From contig PLML01000107.1 in NCBI GenBank assembly GCA_003141525.1, forward strand, positions 1 to 60,502: a stretch of DNA of 60,502 bases, in the 5' to 3' direction. Shown one piece after another: positions 16,999-25,789 of the stretch. This DNA comes from Bacteroidales bacterium. Lineage in GTDB: Bacteria > Bacteroidota > Bacteroidia > Bacteroidales > VadinHA17. The notes beneath the pieces are model-generated. The model made no database searches. It was not told the origin of the DNA and saw only the letters and a program-made list of their open reading frames with translations. The translations under genes were made by a program, and so were the position numbers. Position 1 is the first letter of the stretch. The number at the start of each line of letters is the position of its first letter.

Positions 16999-17688
16999 AT
17001 GTCACTTCCTAAAAAATACAAAGCGGAGGTTATTTCAGTTGTAAATCCTATAGACAAAATATATATAATAGAATTAAAGTCTGATTCAGGCGCATTTAAA
17101 TATCGTCCTGGACAATTTTTGCATCTTGCTTTAGATGAATATGATCCAAGTTCGGGATGGCCAGAGTCACGTTGTTATTCTATGCAGACATCTCCTGTTA
17201 ACGAATTCATTAAAATTACCTTTTCTGTGAAGGGGAAATTCACAACAAGAATGGCTGATGAACTAAAACAGGGGAAGATTATAGATTTAAAACTTCCTTA
17301 TGGAGACTTTTTTCAACAAGATCATTCAAAAGAAAATGTGGTATTTATTGCAGGAGGAACTGGAATTACTCCATTTTTGTCTCTGTTTAACGATCCTTCT
17401 TTTATAGAATATTCAAGTCCTAAATTATATTTTGGCGTCAGAGAAAAAGGATATAATATTTACACTGAGTTTCTGAATCTAGCCATGGAAATTAATCCTG
17501 GATTACATATAGATATCAGATATCAGGACAAAAGTGGATTTCTGGATTTAGATCAGATTTTTTACGAAAACAAGGAAGATTCCACCTACTTTATTTCGGG
17601 ACCACAGACAATGATCTCAGTATTCAAATCACGTTTAATCTCATTAGGATTAACAGAAGTAAATGTTAAAACTGATGATTGGGAATAA
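16999..17688 (+). CDS. Ferredoxin-NADP reductase-like flavoprotein, probable RfbH partner
   Basis: 229 aa with an FAD-binding barrel (YRPGQFLHLAL, RCYSM) and an NAD-binding domain (FIAGGTGITPFLSL, FISGPQTMI). RfbI/AscD (E3) enzymes of the CDP-dideoxyhexose pathway have this same module plus an N-terminal plant-type [2Fe-2S] domain and are about 330 aa. That domain is absent here. The gene lies in the rfbH operon and has the right fold to feed electrons to RfbH, either directly to its cluster or through a separate ferredoxin. Assignment to the pathway rests on context. Confidence 0.8.
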   Translation: MSLPKKYKAEVISVVNPIDKIYIIELKSDSGAFKYRPGQFLHLALDEYDPSSGWPESRCYSMQTSPVNEFIKITFSVKGKFTTRMADELKQGKIIDLKLPYGDFFQQDHSKENVVFIAGGTGITPFLSLFNDPSFIEYSSPKLYFGVREKGYNIYTEFLNLAMEINPGLHIDIRYQDKSGFLDLDQIFYENKEDSTYFISGPQTMISVFKSRLISLGLTEVNVKTDDWE

Positions 17689-17708
17689 TATTTTAGAAAT
17701 AATTTTAA

Positions 17709-17717
17709 AAGGAAGGA
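17709..17717 (+). promoter_or_regulatory. Shine-Dalgarno sequence supporting a TTG start
   Basis: AAGGAAGGA ends 6 nt before the TTG at 17724. No in-frame ATG lies near, so this site decides the flippase start. Confidence 0.6.
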
Positions 17718-17723
17718 ATTACT

Positions 17724-19091
17724 TTGATTGAGCTTGTTATAAGAATTCTAAAAAAGTTTGGTGTTGATAGGGCTATCTTTTACACATCTGCGTCAAGAAT
17801 ACTTCAGGCATTCACCGGAGTTATTACAATATTTTTTGTAGCGCGATTCCTTTCAGGGGTAGAACAGGGATTTTACTACACTTTTGGTAGTATACTTGCA
17901 ATCCAGATATTTTTCGAATTAGGATTAAACGGAATTATTACTCAGTATGTTGCTCATGAAGTGTCTCATCTCCAATGGGATTCGAATGCAAGGCTGAGTG
18001 GTTCGCCGTCTCATTTGTCCCGGCTGTCTTCATTACTACATCTCTCTGTAAAGTGGTATTCAATAATAGGAGGAATCCTTCTCTTGATATTACTTATATC
18101 TGGTTTTGTTTTTTTTAGAAGATATGATACATCCGGAGGAGCAGTTATCTGGAATGTTCCATGGATAATCCTTTCATTTTCAACAACTCTTGCATTTCTT
18201 ATAAACCCGATTCTTGCTTTTATAGAAGGTCTCGGAAAAGTAAAGGAAGTTGCAAAGATGAGATTGACACAACAGATTCTGACTACTTTTCTGATATGGA
18301 TTTGTTTAATCTCAGGAGTGAAGCTCTATGCAAGTGGCCTGAGTAATGTATTTGGTCTTTTGTTGTTATTGAATCTTCTTTTCTTCAATAAATACTGGTA
18401 CATATTCGTAAATATATGGAGATCATTAGGTAAGGAAAAGGTTGGTTATAAGCAGGAAATTTTTCCCTACCAGTGGAAAATTGCTCTTAGTTGGGTAAGC
18501 GGATATTTTATTTTTCAGTTGTTTAATCCGGTCCTTTTTGCTACCGATGGTGCCATTGTGGCTGGTCAGATGGGGATGACCCTTGCTGTACTGAATGGTA
18601 TATTTAGTTTGTCCTTCAGTTGGATGTCTACCAAAGTTCCTCTTTACTCCGGGTTTATCGCTCAGAAAAAATATGACGAACTTGATCATGTATTTAATAA
18701 AACTCTTAAACAATCAAGCTTTATAAATGGATTAGGTCTAGGGGTTTTATTCTTCCTGATTTTTGGATTAAGATATTTCAATATGACCCTTGGAAATCGG
18801 TTTCTCCCATTTTTACCATTATTAATGATGATGATACCTGTGTTTTTGAATCAATTTATATCTTCATGGGCAACATACCTGAGATGCCATAAGCAGGAAC
18901 CATTTCTTATTCCATCTCTTGTCGGCGCGATTACTTGTAGTCTTTCGACAATCATTCTTGGTAAGTATTTTGGAGTTATTGGAATGACCATGGGATATTG
19001 TATCCTTACTATTTTTGGAGGTTTTATCTGGGGCTATTATATTTTTAAAACAAAAAAGAAAGAATGGCATAAAACGGTTGTTTTCTCGTAA
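17724..19091 (+). CDS. wzx: Wzx-type polysaccharide flippase
   Basis: 455 aa, strongly hydrophobic, with about 12 predicted membrane segments and charged loops, in the MOP/polysaccharide-transporter style. Wzx moves the lipid-linked repeat unit across the inner membrane. The start is TTG. It is the first of two flippases in the window (second at 35627). Being co-directional with rfbH and the reductase, it probably handles the glycan that contains the dideoxy sugar. Confidence 0.82.
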   Translation: MIELVIRILKKFGVDRAIFYTSASRILQAFTGVITIFFVARFLSGVEQGFYYTFGSILAIQIFFELGLNGIITQYVAHEVSHLQWDSNARLSGSPSHLSRLSSLLHLSVKWYSIIGGILLLILLISGFVFFRRYDTSGGAVIWNVPWIILSFSTTLAFLINPILAFIEGLGKVKEVAKMRLTQQILTTFLIWICLISGVKLYASGLSNVFGLLLLLNLLFFNKYWYIFVNIWRSLGKEKVGYKQEIFPYQWKIALSWVSGYFIFQLFNPVLFATDGAIVAGQMGMTLAVLNGIFSLSFSWMSTKVPLYSGFIAQKKYDELDHVFNKTLKQSSFINGLGLGVLFFLIFGLRYFNMTLGNRFLPFLPLLMMMIPVFLNQFISSWATYLRCHKQEPFLIPSLVGAITCSLSTIILGKYFGVIGMTMGYCILTIFGGFIWGYYIFKTKKKEWHKTVVFS

Positions 19092-19220
19092 AAAGCTAAA
19101 ATCTTAGTCGGACAACCTGGTAGTACCTCCTGTATCATAAGCTCTTGATAATGTTTGAAATTGCCGGGCATCCAACCTGCTTTGTATACCTTAAATTGAT
19201 ATGAATAACGAACCTATATT

Positions 19221-20249
19221 ATGAAAAAATCTTCAAGTAATATTTTATTGAGTATATGCATTCCGACTTTCAATAGAGCAGATTACCTTCGTGACGCTAT
19301 AAAATACATATTGCCTGCTGTCAATAATATGAATGAAAAAGTGGAACTTATAATTTCTGACAATTGTTCAACTGATGGTACATCAGAAATATTGAAAGAA
19401 TTGCCAATGTATCCATGGATTCATTGCGTTAGAAACGAAATAAATGTGGGAGCTCTTAAGAACGGACTTAATTGCATTGATCTGGCAAAAGGAGAATATA
19501 TTTGGTTTGTTGGAGACGATGATGTAATTAGACCAGAGGGTCTTACCCATTTGATACAGGTTCTAAACGATCATAGAGATATAGATTATTTTGTTGTAAA
19601 CGCAATAACGTTAAGCAACGATCAAAGAAATAATTTAAGCTATATAATAAATAATGATGCAATTTCAAAACAACAAAATACAAAATTTAAATCATTGTCA
19701 GACAAAGAGATATCGACGTTTAACGAATATTTAGATCCAAATTTCGACCCTGTATTCCTGGGTTCAATGATGTGCAATGTTATCAGACGCAGTGTTTGGC
19801 AGAAAGGTGTAACAGGAATAGATTCAAATGCTCAAATGGGGTCTGTAGTTGGCACCTATTTAGTTTGCAGCGTATTGGCTCGTTATATGGTTGGCAAACC
19901 CTCATTTTATGTAGGATTCCCTTGCAGTATAGCTTTTTGGGGACATCAGGAATGGCAGGGTTTTATGCCAATTATATTCGCTTACACATTCTACGCCGTT
20001 TTGGATTGCTATGAGGAAAATGGTATAGAGCCATGGAGGATTGATAAATGCCGTCGATACTTGCATCAGAATTCAGGGACTGCTATTTATCGACTTGCTT
20101 TATTACGATCGTTGCCAGGAAAAGAATTATTCTCATTCCGATTGCATTTATTTCGCTACTGGAAGCATTATGAACTTTGGAAAGGTCTTCTTTTTATACC
20201 CTTTAAGAATATTGGTCCCTATTTACTCAGAAAATTAATGTTAAAGTAA
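19221..20249 (+). CDS. Family 2 glycosyltransferase
   Basis: 342 aa. The GT-A fold begins LSICIPTFNRADYL and continues with DNCSTDGT and WFVGDDDV, whose acidic cluster is the metal/nucleotide-sugar site. The C-terminal part is longer than in minimal GT2 enzymes and has no clear membrane anchor. Sugar and linkage cannot be assigned. A 129-bp gap upstream shows no promoter or hairpin I can defend. Confidence 0.87.
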   Translation: MKKSSSNILLSICIPTFNRADYLRDAIKYILPAVNNMNEKVELIISDNCSTDGTSEILKELPMYPWIHCVRNEINVGALKNGLNCIDLAKGEYIWFVGDDDVIRPEGLTHLIQVLNDHRDIDYFVVNAITLSNDQRNNLSYIINNDAISKQQNTKFKSLSDKEISTFNEYLDPNFDPVFLGSMMCNVIRRSVWQKGVTGIDSNAQMGSVVGTYLVCSVLARYMVGKPSFYVGFPCSIAFWGHQEWQGFMPIIFAYTFYAVLDCYEENGIEPWRIDKCRRYLHQNSGTAIYRLALLRSLPGKELFSFRLHLFRYWKHYELWKGLLFIPFKNIGPYLLRKLMLK

Positions 20250-20360
20250 AGTACAATATAATACAATCCGATTACTTAAGGTTCTATAAGGAATCGATAT
20301 TGATGATAGTATCTGTAATACTGTTTATGATGTAGCTCAGGCCAATATTTTGAATTAAGT

Positions 20361-20372
20361 AGTTGATCCTTA
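20361..20372 (+). repeat. Left terminal inverted repeat of the IS
   Basis: AGTTGATCCTTA, exact reverse complement of 21823-21834. One more base pairs on the outside (T20360 with A21835). Confidence 0.75.
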
Positions 20373-20468
20373 ATAATTATTAACAATCTGACTGTTAATA
20401 ACATATATTCTTTGAAATCTTGTTTTTTGTTTAGGTTTTGATTAAATTTGATCAAGACCCTGTAAATC

Positions 20469-21797
20469 ATGTTAAAGAAATTACCATGGCATCCCCAGTT
20501 AGAGATGTTCAAAACTGTACTTACCAGTTTCATCAATCCTAAGCATGAACTTTGTTTATTAGCGAAAGAGATTGACTGGGATTATCTGGAAAAGGAGTTT
20601 TCCCCACTGTATGGAGAAATAGGGAGACCTTCCATTCCAATCAGGACAATATTAGGGTTTTTGCTTCTTAAACAAATATACAATCTTGGTGATGAGGCGG
20701 TTATGGAGAGGTATATCGACAGTCCATATAGTCAGCACTTTTGCGGGGATATTTATTTTCAGTATAAATATCCGTTTGATCCGAGTGATTTTGTCCATTT
20801 TCGTAAGCGCATAGGAGAAGAAGGAATGAAGAAGATCTTCAAACAGAGTATTGATTTATTTGACAAGGATTTTATCCGCAAAGAAGTAAAAGAGGTACGG
20901 GTAGATACTACAGTTCAGGAGAAGAACATTACCTTCCCTACAGATCGGAAGCTTACGGAAAAAGTGATAGAACATTGTAAAAGGATTGCAAAGAAAGAAG
21001 ATATAAAGCTTAAACGGACCTATACTTTTGAAATCCGGAAATTAAAGCAACAGCTTCGATTTGCAAGGAAACCAAAGAACATGAAGAAACACATCAAGGC
21101 CCAGAAAAAGCTTCACAGGATCGCATTCAAAATCTATCAGGATCTGGTTAGTCAACTTAACCCGATACCGAAGTCGTACATGGAGGAATTTGATGTTTTA
21201 TACAGGGTATTGACACAGCAGAAAGATGACAAGAATAAGGTCTACAGCATACATGAGCCGGAAGTACTTTGTATATCAAAAGGGAAAGAGCATAAACAAT
21301 ATGAGTTTGGGAACAAGAGCTCATTTGCTTATACCAGGGGATCAGGTATTATTGTTGGAGCAATGGCAATTGATGGGAATGCATATGATGGGCATACTTT
21401 AGAACCGCAACTGGAACAGGTAAAGGAACTTACAGGAGGCAAAATCAAGAAAGCGATTGTTGACAAGGGTTATAAAGTCAAAGGAGGAATACTTGGTGTG
21501 GACATAGTAATGCCAAAGATGCTCAAGGGAGAAAGTTACTATTTGAAAAAGAAATGAGAAGAGCGATGCCGGTCAAGAGCTGGAATAGAGGGACTTATAT
21601 CACACCTGAAATACGATCATAGGATGATAAGAAATTACCTCAGTGGCACTGCAGGCGACAAGATCAACACATTACTGGCAGCTACAGCATATAATATGAG
21701 GAAATGGATGAGGCTAAAGAGACAAGAAATATTGAATTTAATTTTTCGCTGGATTTACCAGGCACTTATTTTGTCTCCGGTAAATATCCAACGCTAA
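20469..21797 (+). pseudogene. IS5-family transposase with in-frame TGA
   Basis: The N-terminal DUF772-like region (GRPSIPIRTILGFLLLKQI, then DFVHFRKRIGEEG) and the DDE core (VRVDTTVQEKNI, IVDKGYKVKG) run 362 codons to TGA at 21555-21557. The same frame then continues for 79 sense codons to TAA at 21795, including RAGIEGLISHLK, the R-x3-E-x6-K signature that supplies the catalytic Glu, and HRMIRNYLSG. A CGA-to-TGA change would explain the stop. The 362-aa product lacks the third DDE residue and should be inactive. Confidence 0.88.
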
Positions 21798-21822
21798 TGA
21801 AGTAATGAGAAACGAGTATTAA

Positions 21823-21834
21823 TAAGGATCAACT
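21823..21834 (-). repeat. Right terminal inverted repeat of the IS
   Basis: TAAGGATCAACT, exact reverse complement of 20361-20372. It lies 26 bp after the transposase frame ends. Confidence 0.75.
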
Positions 21835-22168
21835 AAATATTGTATTATATGATAAAGAGGCCCAAATGTTGAGGATAGTTTTTATGTAAATACCTGTGAT
21901 GATGCAACCTTAACAATAAAGAGAAAATAATAATTGTTCATATTTATAGAAAACTATCTATATCATTATCCCCTACAAACTATGCGGATTTATAGGCTTC
22001 CTAATAATTCAACTAATCAAAATTATGGTTTTAACCCAAAAATGATTTATTATATGTTTCTTTTGGTGTTGGATAATTAACGCCATTATCATTATCTGCT
22101 GAATTACAATTTTGTGTTTCTAGAAATTTTTCGCAAAGAATTCTTTAAGAATTACTGATAAATGTATT
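21835..22168. other. Non-coding gap after the IS
   Basis: About 330 bp of AT-rich sequence with no recognisable gene, hairpin or repeat. A short open stretch reading VEDSFYVNTCDDATLTIKRK ends in a stop near 21930 and has no start or homology that I recognise. The block probably contains the promoter for the acyltransferase gene that follows, but I cannot place one. Confidence 0.5.
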
Positions 22169-22771
22169 ATGAGACAAATCCTTAAAATATTTTTAATACT
22201 GCCTTTTCGAAAATTAAGATCTGGGTATTTTTTACTTTTTAACTATCTTAATTTCAAGACCATGAATGTTATTTATCAGGATCTGCCAAAAATATTTGGC
22301 AGATTGATAATCAGCAACTATGGATCATGTCGTTTGGGTAAAGGGTTAATTTTTAGAAGTGATATTACCTCTAACCTGGTTGGACTGTATAAACCCTGCT
22401 CAATTGTTGTTGCAAAAGGCGGATCTTTAAATATCGAAGATTACTCTGGTTTTTCTGGTGTTTCAATATACTGTACCAATAACATAAAAATTGGTAAATA
22501 TTGTAAGTTTGGAGGAAACGTCTCAATTTGGGATACTGATTTTCATCCTCTTAATTTTGAAGATCGAAGATGCAGTTTTATAGGCACAAAATCTATTCCT
22601 ATCGTTATTGGTAATGATGTATTCGTAGGTGCGAATAGTATAATACTAAAAGGTGTAACTGTTGGGGATAGGGTCATTATTGGTGCAGGTAGTGTAATAA
22701 CAAAGAATATTCCTTCTGACGAAATATGGGCAGGAAATCCGGCAAAGTTTATAAGAAAAGCAAACATATAA
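22169..22771 (+). CDS. Left-handed beta-helix acyltransferase (WbbJ/maltose-acetyltransferase type)
   Basis: 200 aa with hexapeptide repeats in the C-terminal half (IVIGNDVFVGANSIIL, VTVGDRVIIGAGSVI) and the closing AGNPAKFIRK that ends this family. A His in WDTDFHPL is the likely catalytic base. These enzymes use acetyl-CoA (less often other acyl-CoA) to O- or N-acylate a sugar. About 60 residues precede the helix and are not diagnostic. It is the first gene after the IS element. Confidence 0.88.
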   Translation: MRQILKIFLILPFRKLRSGYFLLFNYLNFKTMNVIYQDLPKIFGRLIISNYGSCRLGKGLIFRSDITSNLVGLYKPCSIVVAKGGSLNIEDYSGFSGVSIYCTNNIKIGKYCKFGGNVSIWDTDFHPLNFEDRRCSFIGTKSIPIVIGNDVFVGANSIILKGVTVGDRVIIGAGSVITKNIPSDEIWAGNPAKFIRKANI

Positions 22772-22788
22772 TAAACAAAAAACAATTC

Positions 22789-23577
22789 ATGCATTCAATT
22801 GTCATAAATAAGCCTTTGATATCCATCATCACAGTCTGTTATAACGCTGAAAAAACTATTTCCAGAACAATTGAATCTGTAAAACAACTTAAAGCTCAAT
22901 TTCCCGAGTTAATAGAATATATAATTATTGATGGTAGTTCAGCCGATAACACAGTTGGTCTCATAAAGAATTACATACATATTTGGGATTTTTTAATTTC
23001 AGAGCCGGATAAGGGTATTTATGATGCCATGAATAAAGGGCTTAAATATTGTAATGGCACATATGTTTCGTTCTTAAATGCTAATGATTATTATAAAACC
23101 GACTCGCTATCGGAGGCAGTACAAATATTGAAAAGTAAAAAATATGATTGTGTTTACGGGAATATATGTAGTTGTTATAAATCTTCCATCAAAATTGTAA
23201 AACCGATTAGCGAACAACGTGCTGTCAAATATGGTTATATGACACCAATCGTAATGCAGCCAGCCTCCTTTATTAAAAAAGATGTCTATGATAAAATAGG
23301 TGGCTTTGATTTAGATTTCAAGATAGCTGGCGACACGGATTTCCTTATTCGATTTATTAAAAACTCAAGTTTTAAAAGATTTTATATTGACACAATATTT
23401 GAATACTTTGATCCAAGTGGAATAAGCAACAGAAAAATTATAGACTTCAGGGAATTTATTTTATTGAAGAATAAAAACCATATCCCCCGGCTGAAATATG
23501 CACGATATGTCATAGAGTCAAGTATAAAGAAAATGATATTCAGGTCATTACTCAGGGTTAATATCTTATACAAGTAA
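22789..23577 (+). CDS. Family 2 glycosyltransferase (WcaA-like)
   Basis: 262 aa from the ATG at 22789. An earlier in-frame ATG at 22726 lies inside the acyltransferase gene and adds a basic tail that is not part of the GT fold, so I reject it. PLISIITVCYNAEKTI opens the fold, followed by DGSSADNTV, EPDKGIYDAMNKG and FLNANDYY at the metal site. This subgroup is common in colanic-acid-like and O-antigen clusters. It resembles the protein at 32926, and the two may be paralogues acting in the two glycan pathways. Confidence 0.87.
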   Translation: MHSIVINKPLISIITVCYNAEKTISRTIESVKQLKAQFPELIEYIIIDGSSADNTVGLIKNYIHIWDFLISEPDKGIYDAMNKGLKYCNGTYVSFLNANDYYKTDSLSEAVQILKSKKYDCVYGNICSCYKSSIKIVKPISEQRAVKYGYMTPIVMQPASFIKKDVYDKIGGFDLDFKIAGDTDFLIRFIKNSSFKRFYIDTIFEYFDPSGISNRKIIDFREFILLKNKNHIPRLKYARYVIESSIKKMIFRSLLRVNILYK

Positions 23578-23637
23578 AATCTGATCCGAATAGTTGATTT
23601 GTTTTGTTATTAAACACTAACAATTAAAGAAAGAATA

Positions 23638-24888
23638 ATGAAGCTCGTTTTCAGAGTAAGTGACCTTCCTAAAATGCTTATTTATGCATTGGCATTCTCA
23701 CTGACATTTTATTACCCGGGCTTCCATTTGGCGAGTATAATTATCAATATTCCCCTTGTCCTCGTTCTTTTGCTCGATTTAGTTATTATCCTGAAATGGA
23801 GGTTCAATCAGAAGAATCTCTTCTTAATCATTTTATTCTTTTTATGGAGTTTACTTGGTGTTGTATTCAGATATCCGGTTTTATCTTATTTGCCATCACT
23901 TGTTTTTTCCATGTGTTTGATTCTTCCTTTGGGTGTTAGTTGGAAAACCTTGAATATTGATATAGAGAAAATGCTGAACTATATGGTATTGGGCGCATTT
24001 ATTTCCTTTTTCTTTATTCCTTTTGAGTTGTATTTCAGATATATGCATTTATTTGGCTATGTAGGCAACGAACTTTGGCTGAATATCAGTGGCCACTCAG
24101 TACGTTTGTTCAGGTCATCTGCGCTAATGATGGAACCATCTCATTTTAGTGTTCTTTTAACTTTGATATATGTGACTCTGGATATTGCAGAGAGCAGAGG
24201 CTATATTATTAAACATATTATTTTATTCAGATATTGTTTCTTTATTAGTTTGATTCTGAGTGTCTCTCTTTCAGGCATAGTATTGAATATCTTATACTAT
24301 TCAGTAAAATTTATACGATTTGTCTTTTTAAGTATTGAAAAGGATTTCAGGATATTAATTAACAGGCGGATTTTAATCTATTCTGTAACTGGTATTATCT
24401 TTCTTTTGGTCATAAATGTTTTGAGCAATAATTATATTGGACATATTGCAAAAAAGGTCTATGATCGTGTTAAAGAAACTACGGATGTCGTTGAAAAACA
24501 AAAATCTGTAGGAAGTTCAGGCGAACGGGCCAGCTTTATATGGGCTTCAAAGATATATCTTCATAATAGTTCTGTGCAGAATGTTATTATTGGTGATGGA
24601 TTTTCAAACTATCATCAGTGGTTAGCGGCAAACTCAAAGAGAATAGGGTATAGTACAGGTGAAGTTTATAATCTATATTTTGTTGTTTTACTGTCTGTAG
24701 GTTTGCTAGGTCTGCTTTTTTTTGTGCTTATGATATTAAGTTTAACGGATACTAATTATCTTGATTTTGGCGATATTGCTTTTTTGATTATTCTTCTAGC
24801 TTCTTTCCTGACGCACGGATATTTAATTATGTATTGGGTATGGGTTCCGATATTGCTTTTTAAATTAACAAAAAAAGAAAGAGTTTGA
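23638..24888 (+). CDS. O-antigen polymerase-like membrane protein (Wzy)
   Basis: 416 aa with roughly 10-11 membrane segments and a larger periplasmic loop near residues 280-340 containing GSSGERASFIWASKIYL and IIGDGFSNYHQWL, in the style of Wzy loops. Sequence similarity among Wzy proteins is low, so the call rests on topology, the loop pattern and the neighbourhood. It would join repeat units in the periplasm. It is one of three polymerase/ligase-type proteins here. Confidence 0.72.
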   Translation: MKLVFRVSDLPKMLIYALAFSLTFYYPGFHLASIIINIPLVLVLLLDLVIILKWRFNQKNLFLIILFFLWSLLGVVFRYPVLSYLPSLVFSMCLILPLGVSWKTLNIDIEKMLNYMVLGAFISFFFIPFELYFRYMHLFGYVGNELWLNISGHSVRLFRSSALMMEPSHFSVLLTLIYVTLDIAESRGYIIKHIILFRYCFFISLILSVSLSGIVLNILYYSVKFIRFVFLSIEKDFRILINRRILIYSVTGIIFLLVINVLSNNYIGHIAKKVYDRVKETTDVVEKQKSVGSSGERASFIWASKIYLHNSSVQNVIIGDGFSNYHQWLAANSKRIGYSTGEVYNLYFVVLLSVGLLGLLFFVLMILSLTDTNYLDFGDIAFLIILLASFLTHGYLIMYWVWVPILLFKLTKKERV

Positions 24889-24943
24889 TATTATCTTTTT
24901 TGTACTGCTTCCTCTTTTCGTATTTATTGAAAGACATGAATTC

Positions 24944-25774
24944 ATGGAGGTCTCTGTAATTATCCCTACTTATAGACCAGGTTCTTATTTATATGATTGT
25001 CTTTATTCAATCCTTGCTCAGGATTTCAGTCGAGATAAATTTGAAGTCGTAATAGTCCTTAATGGTGATAAAAATCCTTATTATGAAAAAATTGAATCAT
25101 TTTTAAGCGATAAGGATGTAACTTTCAAATTATTCTACTCTCCTCAAAAGGGCGTTTCCAATGCCAGAAATCTGGCACTAAATAATATAAACTCTAAGTA
25201 TGTTGTGTTTTTAGATGATGATGATATTCTTTCTGCAAATTTCATCTCTCTGTTATATTTAAAAGCATCTCTGAATTTTATCGTTGTAAGCAATATCAAA
25301 ACATTTTCTTCCGATCTGAGTACGCTGGGAGATGATTATATATCAATATCCTATAAAGATCGCCTAACGGGTGGAAAATACAGTCTGTTTAAATTTCGTG
25401 GTTTTTTGTCCAGCTCCTGTGCTAAAATGATTCCCCGAAATGTTATTGATGAGTTCAGATTTGATAAAAGTCTTAATTATGGAGAAGATGCTTTTTTTAT
25501 GTTTGTGATTTCCTGTAACATAAAAGGCATAAATCTTGCTGATGAAAATGCAATTTATTACAGACGGATAAGGCAGGGCTCTGCTTCGCAAAGTAATCTG
25601 ACCTTAGGTTCCCGTACTCACAGTATGTTGCTTAAATTATCTAAGTATTCATCAGTTTATTTGAGAGCAATAAGAAGGTACAACTTTTTGCTATATGCTT
25701 CACGCATAGCAGCAACACTAAAAGTTTTTATAATGTACTATTTAATGAAACCAGGTGACTCCTTTGCTAACTAA
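24944..25774 (+). CDS. Family 2 glycosyltransferase
   Basis: 276 aa. VSVIIPTYRPGSYLYD, a long GVSNARNLALNNINSKY segment and VVFLDDDDIL give a clear GT2 fold with the acidic metal site around residue 90. The later GEDAFFMF motif is usual for this group. No membrane anchor is obvious, although the C-terminus is hydrophobic. It is followed after 15 bp by the GNAT-like gene. Confidence 0.87.
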   Translation: MEVSVIIPTYRPGSYLYDCLYSILAQDFSRDKFEVVIVLNGDKNPYYEKIESFLSDKDVTFKLFYSPQKGVSNARNLALNNINSKYVVFLDDDDILSANFISLLYLKASLNFIVVSNIKTFSSDLSTLGDDYISISYKDRLTGGKYSLFKFRGFLSSSCAKMIPRNVIDEFRFDKSLNYGEDAFFMFVISCNIKGINLADENAIYYRRIRQGSASQSNLTLGSRTHSMLLKLSKYSSVYLRAIRRYNFLLYASRIAATLKVFIMYYLMKPGDSFAN

Positions 25775-25789
25775 ATTATTTCTTTGTAA

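Larger units (their letters stand above)
20361..21834 (+). mobile_element. IS5-family insertion sequence, degraded
   Basis: About 1.47 kb with one transposase frame, bounded by 12-bp inverted repeats AGTTGATCCTTA (left, 20361-20372) and TAAGGATCAACT (right, 21823-21834). The flanking tetranucleotides AAGT and AAAT are similar but not identical, so I do not claim a clean target duplication. The transposase is interrupted by a nonsense codon before its last catalytic residue, so the element is probably not mobile on its own. It splits the upstream flippase/GT operon from the acetyltransferase that follows. Confidence 0.82.

Noticed and set aside
19092..19220. Remnant gene on the minus strand between flippase and glycosyltransferase
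   Set aside because: Short minus-strand stretches are open (for example one reading VYKAGWMPGNFKHYQ), but they are about 40 codons, without a start or a family I recognise.
20281..20360. Gene interrupted by the IS element
   Set aside because: Flanking open stretches are 20-25 codons, bounded by stops, and do not join into a common frame across the element.
22726..22788. Upstream ATG for the glycosyltransferase at 22789
   Set aside because: It lies inside the acyltransferase gene and adds a basic tail not belonging to the GT2 fold.
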